Part shown: piece by piece, positions 1 to 7,371 of the stretch
Position numbering within the stretch: position 1 is the stretch's first letter
Layout of the letters: each line of letters begins with the position of its first letter
Notes under the pieces: generated by a model
What the model was told of the DNA's origin: nothing
Database searches by the model: none
Seen by the model: only the letters and a program-made list of their open reading frames with translations
NCBI GenBank assembly: GCA_023423415.1
Contig: JAFAFP010000282.1
Location: 1-13,385 of the forward strand
Reading direction: 5' to 3'
DNA from: Pseudomonadota bacterium
GTDB taxonomy: Bacteria > Pseudomonadota > Alphaproteobacteria > Rhizobiales > Xanthobacteraceae
DNA: 13,385 nt
Made by a program: the position numbers and the translations under genes

Positions 1-1398
1 GTCGAGAAGGAGATCGAGGAGCGCAAGCTCGAACTCGTGCGTTTCTCCTTCCCGGATCAGCACGGCGTGCTGCGCGGCAAGACCATCGTCGCCGCCGAGG
101 CCGCGAAGCTGATGCGAAGCGGCGTCAGCATGACGACGACGCTGCTTTGCAAGGATACGTCGCATCGTACGGTGTTTCCGGTGTTCACGCCGGGTGGCGG
201 CTTTGCGATGCCGGAGATGCAGGGTGGCGCCGATTTCCTGATGATCGCCGACCCCTCGACCTTCCGGGTGCTGCCGTGGGCGCCGAATACCGGCTGGGTG
301 CTGTGCGACATCTATTTCCAGAACGGCAAGCCGGTGCCGTTCTCGACCCGTCAGCTTTGTCACGACGCGCTGTCGCGCCTGCGCGACAAAGGCTTCGACA
401 TGATGGCGGGGCTGGAAGTCGAATTCCATCTCTATCGCATCGAGAATCCGCGTCTTGCGCCGACCGACGCGACATGGCCGGGCGAGCCGATCGACGTCAG
501 CTATATCCATCAGGGATTTCAGCTTCTCACTGAGGCGCGGTCGGATCAGATCGAACCGATCCTTGAACCGTTCTGGCGTGCGGTCATGGCGCTGGGATTG
601 CCATTCCGCTCCGCCGAAGTGGAGCTTGGCCCAAGCCAGTGCGAATTCACCTTCCGGCCGGAGGAGGCATTCGCCGCGGCCGACATGATGGTGCTGTTCC
701 GCAGCGCCATGAAGCAGATCGCGCGCCGCAACGGCATGCATTGCACCTTCATGTGCCGGCCGGGTCTGCCCAATGCCTTCTCCAGCGGCTGGCATCTGCA
801 TCAGTCGCTGATCGATGTGAAGACCAAGGCCAATGCTTTCGTCTCGCATGACGACGAACACGTGTTGTCGCCGCTCGGCCGTGCATGGCTCGGCGGGTTG
901 CTGGCTAACGCGAAAGCCAGCGCTCCGTTCGCGACCCCGACCATCAACGGCTACAAGCGCTATCGTGCTTACGCGCTGGCGCCAGATCGCGTGATCTGGG
1001 GGCAGGACAATCGCGGCGCGATGGCGCGAGTCATCGGCAGTCCCGGCGATCCCGCCACGCATATCGAGAACCGCATCGGCGAGCCGGCCGCCAATCCTTA
1101 TCTGTACATCGCGTCGCAAGTGGCGGCTGGGCTGGATGGCATCGAGCGCAATCTCGACCCCGGTCCGTCGGCCGATACGCCGTACGAAACGCAGGCAGAG
1201 TCGATGCCGAAGGCGCTTGGCGAAGCGCTCGACGCCCTGCGCACAAGCGAGTGTTTCCGCGGCGCCTTCGGCGATGGCTTCATCGATTACTATCTGCGGA
1301 TCAAGGACGCGGAGATCGCCCGGCATCGCACCGAGGAGCGGGCCGACGCCTCCGATGTGACCCGTTGGGAGCAGAAAGAATACTTCGATCTGTTCTAA
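1..1398 (+). CDS. Glutamine synthetase family protein (5'-truncated by window edge)
   Basis: An ATP-dependent glutamate-amine ligase of the glutamine synthetase superfamily; 465 residues are visible. The frame is open from base 1, so the GTG at 37 lies inside the conserved N-terminal beta-grasp segment (VRFSFPDQHG, then RGK) and is not the true start; perhaps 20-30 residues are missing. Counting window codons, the catalytic domain shows GLEVEF with metal-type Glu139 and Glu141, ELGPSQCEF (Glu208, Glu215), GWHLHQSL (His265, His267) and ENRIGEPAANPYLY (Arg358), so it looks active. It differs in detail from housekeeping GlnA (GPSQ instead of the usual GPGQ, W before HLH), which suggests a paralogue acting on another amine, such as gamma-glutamylation in amine or aniline-type catabolism. 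That substrate class is inference from family knowledge. It ends in EYFDLF and is followed by two hairpins, so it is probably not co-transcribed with the chemoreceptor. Confidence 0.9.
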   Translation, partial: VEKEIEERKLELVRFSFPDQHGVLRGKTIVAAEAAKLMRSGVSMTTTLLCKDTSHRTVFPVFTPGGGFAMPEMQGGADFLMIADPSTFRVLPWAPNTGWVLCDIYFQNGKPVPFSTRQLCHDALSRLRDKGFDMMAGLEVEFHLYRIENPRLAPTDATWPGEPIDVSYIHQGFQLLTEARSDQIEPILEPFWRAVMALGLPFRSAEVELGPSQCEFTFRPEEAFAAADMMVLFRSAMKQIARRNGMHCTFMCRPGLPNAFSSGWHLHQSLIDVKTKANAFVSHDDEHVLSPLGRAWLGGLLANAKASAPFATPTINGYKRYRAYALAPDRVIWGQDNRGAMARVIGSPGDPATHIENRIGEPAANPYLYIASQVAAGLDGIERNLDPGPSADTPYETQAESMPKALGEALDALRTSECFRGAFGDGFIDYYLRIKDAEIARHRTEERADASDVTRWEQKEYFDLF

Positions 1399-1442
1399 CG
1401 GCGAAACAGATTGCCTGATGCGCTCGCCATGATTGTGATTCA

Positions 1443-1469
1443 GGTTGTGGAAATTTCAAATCCGCAACC
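1443..1469 (+). terminator. Hairpin after glutamine synthetase-like gene
   Basis: GGTTGTGG (1443-1450) pairs with CCGCAACC (1462-1469), an 8-bp stem with one G-U pair and an A/T-rich 11-base loop. No T-run follows, so it could be a weak or Rho-assisted terminator or an mRNA 3'-end stabiliser. It lies 45 bases past the upstream stop codon. Confidence 0.4.
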
Positions 1470-1477
1470 ATAGTGTG

Positions 1478-1496
1478 TGCCTCGCTCTGCGAGGCA
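1478..1496 (+). terminator. Second hairpin between the ligase and chemoreceptor genes
   Basis: TGCCTCG (1478-1484) and CGAGGCA (1490-1496) form a perfect 7-bp stem with a 5-base loop. It is followed by TCCTCAATT, not a clear T-tract. Together with the preceding hairpin it probably marks the transcription boundary before the chemoreceptor; an attenuator or 5'-leader role for the downstream gene cannot be excluded. I see no convincing promoter between here and 1563. Confidence 0.4.
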
Positions 1497-1562
1497 TCCT
1501 CAATTACCGCCTATTTACCTCTGACGCCTAAGCGTTGTGCACTGGGGTGAATGAGGCTCTCA

Positions 1563-3935
1563 ATGCTGAACAAGGTTTCCGTTGGTGCGCTGCTAAAATC
1601 CGTTATCGGAATTCTCGGTGCTGCTGTCATCGTCATGCTTGCACAGAGTGTGTGGACGTCCTGGACGCAATACCAGGCTGCGACGCGCAGTGTGACAGTC
1701 GTCGATATTTCCCGTAATCTCTTTACGGTTCTGCACAACTTCCGTGTCGATCGTTCGACGACGACGCGCGATCTCAACGGCGAACGGCAACTGACGTCGC
1801 TGGGCAAGCAGACACAGGATGTTCGTTCTGCAGGAGCAGCCGCATTGAAGCCAGCGATGGCTGCACTTGAAAAATTCGAATTCCCTGAGAAACAGTCCAT
1901 CTATCCTCCGCTTGTCGCCGCAGCAAGCAAACTGAGCGCCCTTCAGGAGGAATCCGCTCGCGCAGTTACCCAGCCGAAAGCATCGCGCCGTGCCGGGCTG
2001 TCGCAAGAATACAATTCTGTAGCGACCGAATTTCTCACGTCGATCGAGAAATTGTCGGAGCGGCTCACCAACATGGTTAAGCTCGAAGACAGCATGATTG
2101 ACCAGTTGCTGGCCATCAAGCAGCTCGCTTGGATCGCCCGCCACAGCGGCGGGGATGTGCATTCGATGGTTTCGAATAGCTTGGGCGGTATGAAGCTTCC
2201 GCCGGAGCCGATGCAGGTCTACAGTAAGAATATGGGTCGGGTCGAGGCAGCCTGGGATGCCCTTGAAGATACTGCCGCCGGGTTGAACCTGCCGCCGCAA
2301 TTTGTGAACGCTCGGCAACAGGTCAAGGATGAATTCTTTGATCCGAAATTTGCGGATCTGCGTCTGAAATTGTTCGCGGCAGTGGTTGCGGGAGAAAAAC
2401 CCAGCCTTTCCGCGCGAGAGTGGTTGCCAATGTCGGTGTCCAGGCTGTCGCCCTTGTTGGGTGTCGCCGAGACGGCACTTGACCTTGCGAAAGATCATTC
2501 GGAAGCCAAGGCATCCTCCGCGCTTCAGCATCTTGCGATCATGGCCGCGCTGCTGCTGGTCTCGCTCATCTTTGTTACCGGCATGATGTTGTTGGTCACG
2601 CGTCGTGTCACCGCCCCGCTGCATGCCATTCAGGGCGCAATGCTGAAGCTGGCCGATGGCGACTTCTCGGTCGTGCTTCCGGGACTCGATCGCAAGGATG
2701 AAATCGGCGATGTCGCCAATTCCGTCGAGCGGTTCAAGATTCTGGCGGTTGAAAAGGCTCAGAGCGAAGCGGACGAAACCCTGAAACGCCAGAAGGCTGA
2801 AGCCGAATTGCAGGCGCAGGCTGCTGAGGAAAGAGCCCGTGCCGCCGATGAGCAGGCCAGCGCGATGCGCATGCTGGGTGATGGCCTCGGTCGTCTCTCG
2901 GAGGGCGATCTCACCGTCCGACTGGATGATGGATTCAGCGCGTCGTACCGGCAGATCAAGGACGACTTCAATACGGCCATGGACCGGCTGCAATCGACGA
3001 TCCAGGCGATTGCGCTTGCGACTGGCGAGGTTTCGAACGCGGCAGCGGAAATTTCCACTGCAACGACCGATCTTTCGCAGCGGACTGAAGAGCAGGCGGC
3101 GAGCCTTGAAGAAACCTCTGCTTCGATGGAGCAGATCACAGCGACGGTGAAGCAGAATGCGCAGAATGCGCAGCACGCCAATTCATTGACACGGGGCACA
3201 CATCAGATCGCCGATCAAGGCGGCCAGGTGGTGTCGGAAACCGTTTCGGCCATGGCCCGTATCGAGGAATCGTCACGCAAGATTTCGGACATTATTTCGG
3301 TAATCGACGAGATCGCTCGTCAGACGAACTTGCTTGCGCTCAACGCTGCGGTGGAGGCCGCGCGCGCTGGTGAGGCGGGTCGCGGGTTTGCGGTGGTCGC
3401 CACTGAAGTCCGCAGCCTTGCCCAGCGCTCGTCGCAAGCGGCGAAGGATATCAAAGATCTGATCGTTAACAGCTCGGCACAGGTCAACGAAGGTGTGGAT
3501 CTGGTCAATCGCGCCGGCGCGTCGCTCGGCAAGATCGTCGAGTCGATCAAGGAGGTGGCCGAGATCGTTTCCGAGATCGCCCATGCAAGCGGCGAGCAAG
3601 CATCCGGTCTTGATCAGGTGAGCAAGGCGCTGGTCCAGATGGACGAGGTCACGCAGCAGAACTCGGCGCTGGTGGAAGAGAATGCCGCCACCGCCAAGAC
3701 GCTCGAAGACCAGCAGACGGCGATGCGTGAGCGCATGAGCTTTTTCAAGTTCGGCGATGAGCAAGACGTCGCGCCGGATCCGCGCATCCAGTCTCCCATT
3801 GTGCGGCTGAAGGAAAAGCACGCGCAAGCCACGAAACCCGCGACTGCGTCGCCCCGGCAACCCGCGCGACGAATCGCTGCAGGTGGCCGCACCGCCGTAG
3901 CGGTGGCAGAAAGTGCAGATTGGGAAGAGTTTTGA
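1563..3935 (+). CDS. Methyl-accepting chemotaxis protein
   Basis: A transmembrane chemoreceptor of 790 residues that would signal to CheA/CheW. I chose ATG 1563 because TGAGG lies six bases upstream; ATG 1551 in the same frame is the alternative (+4 residues) but has its only SD-like stretch (GGGGTGA) directly adjoining. Segments: TM1 about 9-31; a roughly 290-residue mainly helical periplasmic sensor; TM2 about 324-345; HAMP 346-397 (AP...DGDF...DEIGDVANSVERFK); a second HAMP-like unit about 440-491 (GLGRLSEGDLTVRL); methylation helices near 507-526 and 682-708; and the conserved hairpin tip beginning EIARQTNLLALNAAVEAARA near 583. The protein ends in DWEEF, resembling the NWETF-type tail that tethers CheR/CheB in other receptors. 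The ligand cannot be read from the sequence. It appears to be a single-gene unit, with hairpins on both sides. Confidence 0.95.
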   Translation: MLNKVSVGALLKSVIGILGAAVIVMLAQSVWTSWTQYQAATRSVTVVDISRNLFTVLHNFRVDRSTTTRDLNGERQLTSLGKQTQDVRSAGAAALKPAMAALEKFEFPEKQSIYPPLVAAASKLSALQEESARAVTQPKASRRAGLSQEYNSVATEFLTSIEKLSERLTNMVKLEDSMIDQLLAIKQLAWIARHSGGDVHSMVSNSLGGMKLPPEPMQVYSKNMGRVEAAWDALEDTAAGLNLPPQFVNARQQVKDEFFDPKFADLRLKLFAAVVAGEKPSLSAREWLPMSVSRLSPLLGVAETALDLAKDHSEAKASSALQHLAIMAALLLVSLIFVTGMMLLVTRRVTAPLHAIQGAMLKLADGDFSVVLPGLDRKDEIGDVANSVERFKILAVEKAQSEADETLKRQKAEAELQAQAAEERARAADEQASAMRMLGDGLGRLSEGDLTVRLDDGFSASYRQIKDDFNTAMDRLQSTIQAIALATGEVSNAAAEISTATTDLSQRTEEQAASLEETSASMEQITATVKQNAQNAQHANSLTRGTHQIADQGGQVVSETVSAMARIEESSRKISDIISVIDEIARQTNLLALNAAVEAARAGEAGRGFAVVATEVRSLAQRSSQAAKDIKDLIVNSSAQVNEGVDLVNRAGASLGKIVESIKEVAEIVSEIAHASGEQASGLDQVSKALVQMDEVTQQNSALVEENAATAKTLEDQQTAMRERMSFFKFGDEQDVAPDPRIQSPIVRLKEKHAQATKPATASPRQPARRIAAGGRTAVAVAESADWEEF

Positions 3936-3953
3936 TCAACGCGCATTGGGCGA

Positions 3954-3971
3954 CGGGGTGAGCTAGCCCCG
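3954..3971 (+). terminator. Hairpin after chemoreceptor gene
   Basis: CGGGG (3954-3958) pairs with CCCCG (3967-3971) around an 8-base loop, 18 bases after the chemoreceptor stop. It lacks a following T-run, so it is only a weak terminator candidate. Confidence 0.4.
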
Positions 3972-4095
3972 CCCTGCGAAAATTTGAGGCAACCGTAACG
4001 ATTGGCGTCCGGAAGGGTAGTGCCCTATTGGATTGTGCGCGGGCGCTTCAGGCCCTATGCCACACGCGGATGGCTCAACCGACCCGTGAGGCTTC

Positions 4096-5007
4096 ATGGA
4101 TTTCACCCAGCTGCGCTACTTTCATGAGGTTGCGCGCGCCGGCACCCTGCGAAAGGCGTCGGAGCAGTTGAATGTCGCTGCCTCCGCGCTGAGCCGTCAG
4201 ATTCAGCAGCTTGAGCATCAGGTGGGAATGGCTCTGTTCGACCGGAACAGCCAGGGCATGCGCTTGACGCCAGCGGGCGAGATTTATGCGCGACACGCCA
4301 AGCTTGTCATGCTGGATGAGGAGAGGGCGCGGAACGAACTGGCGGAACTGAAGGGTCTGAAGACCGGGACCGTGCGAGTGGTCTCCGCTGAGGGTGTTGT
4401 CAGCGATTATCTGATGCAGGCTATCGCGGCCTTTCGCTCGTCCTATCCGGGTGTGAGCTTTCACCTGCGGGTGATCGGCACCGACGATATCATCAAGGCG
4501 GTGCAGAATGGCGATGCCGATATCGGCGTCGCATTCAACGGTCGGTTGGAGGCTGAAGTCGAATTCCGGCTGCAGATATTCGATCGCCTCTGTGCAATGT
4601 GCGCGCCTTCGCATCCGGTCGCGAAGAAGAAGTCGATCAATCTTCGAGATTTGCTCGGATATCCGCTGGCGGTTCCGGTGGCGGGATTCGGTATCCGTAC
4701 CCTGATCGATGAGGCTTGCCGGATTTCCAGATTGCGTCTGCAGCCTGCATTGCAGACCAACAGCATCGACGCTCTGCGCGCCTTTGCCTCCAGCGGGGTT
4801 GGTCTGTCGGTCATCACCCAGCTTTCCGTGCGGCGGGAACTGGCCAGCCGCGAGCTGAGTGCCGTGCCGTTGACGAATCCGGCTCTGCGACATTCGTCAA
4901 TCGACGTGCTTGTGCTCAGCGCGCGCCGTCTGCCACAGGCGGTGGAAGCTTTTCTCAAGCAGCTCCGCGATGTGGCCGTTGCGCGGAAGGCGCACATTAT
5001 CGGGTAA
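4096..5007 (+). CDS. LysR-type transcriptional regulator
   Basis: A 303-residue DNA-binding regulator, the usual length for the LysR family. The N-terminal winged helix-turn-helix covers about residues 3-62, from MDFTQLRYFHEVARAGT through the recognition-helix stretch SALSRQIQQLE to LTPAGE. A linker helix follows, then a periplasmic-binding-like effector domain from about residue 90 (GTVRVVSAEG) to the end, with the family-typical DADIGVAFN and ASSGVGLSVIT segments. The start ATG has GTGAGG four bases upstream. The gene is convergent with the transporter/dehydrogenase operon and ends 78 bases from it, making it the best local candidate for that operon's regulator. LysR proteins usually control adjacent or divergent genes, so a convergent target about 7 kb from its promoter is plausible but unproven. 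The effector is unknown; probably a pathway substrate or intermediate. Confidence 0.93.
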   Translation: MDFTQLRYFHEVARAGTLRKASEQLNVAASALSRQIQQLEHQVGMALFDRNSQGMRLTPAGEIYARHAKLVMLDEERARNELAELKGLKTGTVRVVSAEGVVSDYLMQAIAAFRSSYPGVSFHLRVIGTDDIIKAVQNGDADIGVAFNGRLEAEVEFRLQIFDRLCAMCAPSHPVAKKKSINLRDLLGYPLAVPVAGFGIRTLIDEACRISRLRLQPALQTNSIDALRAFASSGVGLSVITQLSVRRELASRELSAVPLTNPALRHSSIDVLVLSARRLPQAVEAFLKQLRDVAVARKAHIIG

Positions 5008-5014
5008 CGTCGGA

Positions 5015-5060
5015 AGCATGATGTCGAGACGTCTGAAGCGACGTGAGACGACATCATGCT
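5015..5060. terminator. 46-bp near-perfect palindrome between convergent genes
   Basis: AGCATGATGTCG (5015-5026) is the exact reverse complement of CGACATCATGCT (5049-5060). A nested ACGTC (5029-5033) and GACGT (5040-5044) enclose a six-base loop, so the whole folds as one long hairpin with a small internal bulge. It starts eight bases after the LysR stop and ends 25 bases from the stop of the opposing operon, where a bidirectional terminator is expected. The outer GCATGAT...ATCATGC ends also resemble an interspersed palindrome I remember from Bradyrhizobium-type genomes; this family link is from memory and unverified. Confidence 0.65.
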
Positions 5061-5085
5061 CCAGCAATGGCGGCTTAAGATCGCC

Positions 5086-5835
5086 TTAGACGGTCCGGTC
5101 GACCGCGACGCCGCGGCAATCCATTTCGTATTCAAGCTCGCGGACCGGCGGACGGTTGAAGTGCCAGGTCAGGCCTGCACGCATGGCGCCGCGCTTGGCG
5201 ATCTCCTCGGCGACGAACGGATGGATGTCATGCACGGTGTAGAGCTGCACACCCGTGGTCTGGCCCCAGCCAAAGCCGAGGGCCTGCATGCGGCGTTCCA
5301 TTTCCCCGAGCACCCACTGCGCCTTCTGGCGCAAGCCCGATACGCTGACGTCGCCGCGCGCGATGGCGTGATCGGCGTAGTTGCCAAGTCCCTCAGGCGC
5401 CTCGGCGCTACCGGCAATAACGAAGCTTGGCGCTGCGTTAGCGTCTTCAACGGTGTAGGAAAACGCGTAGAAGCTGGGCTCCGCAGGTGGGTTCACTTCA
5501 GGACACACGTTGCTGCGGGAGACCGGATTATTCTCGCCGGTAATCACGCCCCATTCCTTCAGCGTTCCAACATAGATCTTGTTGAAAGCGACGAAGCCCT
5601 CTTCGGTGAACGGCGCAGGAGAACGAAGTTCGCACGCTGCGAATGACGAAAGCGGACGGCCAGATGCTTTGATGATCTCCTCGATGCGCCGGAATCCTTC
5701 CTTCAGCGGAACGGGATTGGCAAACCGGACCCGCTCAAGGCGGTAGCCCGGCTCGGCCGCGACGCCTGCGGAATACTGGAACACACCCTTGATGTAGCGA
5801 TAACCGCCGGGTGCGAATGAAATGACCTCAGCCAC
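5086..5835 (-). CDS. Tandem RidA/YjgF-like protein (two RidA-type domains)
   Basis: A 249-residue protein that I read as two RidA-type units in one chain; single-domain RidA proteins are about 130 residues. Unit 1 (about 5-128) has a helix GFRRIEEIIKASG, a strand leading to FVAFNKIYV, then SRSNV with Arg107 where RidA has its substrate-carboxylate arginine. Unit 2 (about 135-243) repeats the pattern: FVIAGSAE, the helix QKAQWVLGEMERRMQALGFG, VQLYTVHDI, then MRAGL with Arg219 and ELEYEMDC, where Glu235 may match the RidA active-site glutamate. Unit 1 lacks that glutamate. RidA proteins hydrolyse enamines/imines or, as AmnD, deaminate 2-aminomuconate. The start GTG 5835 is chosen for an ideal GGAGG five bases upstream; a TTG at 5847 overlaps that site. 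It is the last gene of the operon, 34 bases after the dehydrogenase. The specific reaction is unknown. Confidence 0.75.
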   Translation of the reverse strand: MAEVISFAPGGYRYIKGVFQYSAGVAAEPGYRLERVRFANPVPLKEGFRRIEEIIKASGRPLSSFAACELRSPAPFTEEGFVAFNKIYVGTLKEWGVITGENNPVSRSNVCPEVNPPAEPSFYAFSYTVEDANAAPSFVIAGSAEAPEGLGNYADHAIARGDVSVSGLRQKAQWVLGEMERRMQALGFGWGQTTGVQLYTVHDIHPFVAEEIAKRGAMRAGLTWHFNRPPVRELEYEMDCRGVAVDRTV

Positions 5836-5869
5836 TGTGACCTCCAAGTTTTAAGCGGATTTCTATTGA

Positions 5870-7348
5870 TCAGGCGTAATTGATGACGAGATGCTTGATG
5901 TCGGTCATCTCTTCCATCGCATAGACCGTTCCTTCGCGGCCGAGGCCGGACTGCTTCCAGCCGCCGAACGGCATGTTGTCGAGTCGATAGATCGGAACGT
6001 CGTTCACCATCAGACCGCCGACGTCCCATTCCTCGATTGCCGAGAATGCGCGGGTGATATCGCGCGTGAACAAGCCGCCCTGCAGGCCGTATTTACTGTC
6101 GTTTGCACGCGTGACAGCCTCTTCGAATTTGTCGAATGGATTGACGGTGACGACTGGCCCGAAGATTTCCTCATCCTCGACTTTCATGCCGCGCTTCGTA
6201 TCGGCCAGAACGGTCGGCGCAATGACGGCGCGTTCGCGCGTGCCGCCAACCAGCACTTTCGCTCCGGCGGCTTCCGCTTCGCGGATCCAGCTTTCGATAC
6301 GGATCGCGGAGCCTTCGTCGATGACGGGGCCGACATCGATGCCTTCCTGCATTGGATTGCCAACCTTGCAGGCCCGCACCTTCTCCAGCAGCTTGGCGAC
6401 AAACTGCTCGTGCACCGCGCGCTCGACCAGAATGCGTTGCACGCCGATGCAATACTGACCGCCATAGACGACGCCACCACGCACGCAACGTGCCGCCGCA
6501 AAATCGAGATCGGCGTCGGCGCAGACGATGACCGCGCCATTGCCGCCGAGTTCGAGCGCGACTTTCTTGTGTCCGGCGAGCGCTTTGATGTGCCAGCCGA
6601 CCTTTGCCGAGCCGGTGAATGTCACCATCGCAAAGCGGTCGTCCTTCACCATCTTTTCGGCGAGCGGCACCGGACAATGCACCACTTGCAAGGCTTCATC
6701 CGGAAGACCTGCTTCCGCCAAAATTTCAGCGAGCAGCAACGACGTCAGCGGCGTTTGCGGGGCCGGCTTCAGCACCACGGAGTTGCCGACAGCCAATGCC
6801 GGCGCGACCTTGTGCAGCACCAGATTGAGCGGGAAGTTGAAGGGCGCGATCGCCAGGATCGGACCGATCGGAAAGCGCCGTGCGATGCCGACGCGGCGGC
6901 GCAAGGATGCCAACGTATCAAGATCTGCCTTGGCAAGATCGAGAGGCGCGCCGGATGTGGTCGTGGTCTGATATTCGTAGACACCCGCGTCCATGTCGAG
7001 CGGCACTTCGTGGCCGCCAAAGCGGCGCGTCTCGGCGGCGGCGTTCGTCAAGTTGAACAGCGAACGCGCCACTTCGCCGCGTGCATCGTAGAGCGGTTTG
7101 CCGGCTTCCGCTGCGATGGTGCGAACGACTTCGTCCCGGCGCTTGCGCAGGATCTCCGCCGCGCGCGCCAAAATGTCGGCGCGGGCAAAGCGCGGCAACC
7201 GCCGCATAATGGTGAAACCGCGCTGGGCAGCGAGAATTGCATTCTCGACGGCGGTTTCATCGGACACCGGCATCTCGCCAACCGGCGAACCGTCAAAAGG
7301 TGAGCGAATGGTCTCGAAGGCGGTCGAGCGCCCTTCTTGCACGTTCAT
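5870..7348 (-). CDS. NAD(P)-dependent aldehyde dehydrogenase
   Basis: A 492-residue member of the aldehyde dehydrogenase superfamily that oxidises an aldehyde to its acid. Catalytic landmarks are in place: Asn171 in APFNFPLN, the VLKPAPQTPL cofactor segment, FTGSAKVG, general base Glu266 in ALELGGNG, nucleophile Cys300 in GGQYCIGVQR, EEIFGPVV and a C-terminal MPFGGWKQSGLGREG. The FNFPLN and GGQYCIGVQR patterns resemble the lactaldehyde / phosphonoacetaldehyde / succinate-semialdehyde-like branch more than betaine or 2-aminomuconate semialdehyde dehydrogenases. A stretch near residues 128-152 (with TTTTSGAPLDLAKADLDT) seems about 15 residues longer than usual just before the REPIG-like strand. 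It lies 23 bases downstream of livF and 34 upstream of the RidA-like gene, so it probably acts on a metabolite of the imported compound. The substrate cannot be assigned. Confidence 0.93.
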   Translation of the reverse strand: MNVQEGRSTAFETIRSPFDGSPVGEMPVSDETAVENAILAAQRGFTIMRRLPRFARADILARAAEILRKRRDEVVRTIAAEAGKPLYDARGEVARSLFNLTNAAAETRRFGGHEVPLDMDAGVYEYQTTTTSGAPLDLAKADLDTLASLRRRVGIARRFPIGPILAIAPFNFPLNLVLHKVAPALAVGNSVVLKPAPQTPLTSLLLAEILAEAGLPDEALQVVHCPVPLAEKMVKDDRFAMVTFTGSAKVGWHIKALAGHKKVALELGGNGAVIVCADADLDFAAARCVRGGVVYGGQYCIGVQRILVERAVHEQFVAKLLEKVRACKVGNPMQEGIDVGPVIDEGSAIRIESWIREAEAAGAKVLVGGTRERAVIAPTVLADTKRGMKVEDEEIFGPVVTVNPFDKFEEAVTRANDSKYGLQGGLFTRDITRAFSAIEEWDVGGLMVNDVPIYRLDNMPFGGWKQSGLGREGTVYAMEEMTDIKHLVINYA

Positions 7349-7371
7349 GTCTGTACCCGGGGTTTAGGCTT

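Noticed and set aside
1593..3176. Minus-strand open frame of 527 codons opposite the chemoreceptor
   Set aside because: It is antisense to an intact, motif-rich chemoreceptor gene. Its translation is rich in Arg, His and Cys with no recognisable domain, as expected of a shadow frame in G+C-rich DNA.
5056..5646. Plus-strand open frame opposite the RidA-like gene
   Set aside because: It is antisense to a gene with a clean GGAGG ribosome-binding site and a readable two-domain protein, and it begins inside the terminator hairpin.
5891..7303. Plus-strand open frame of 470 codons opposite the aldehyde dehydrogenase
   Set aside because: The minus-strand frame carries the full set of dehydrogenase catalytic motifs. 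The plus frame has low-complexity Asp/Arg/His-rich translation and no family signal.
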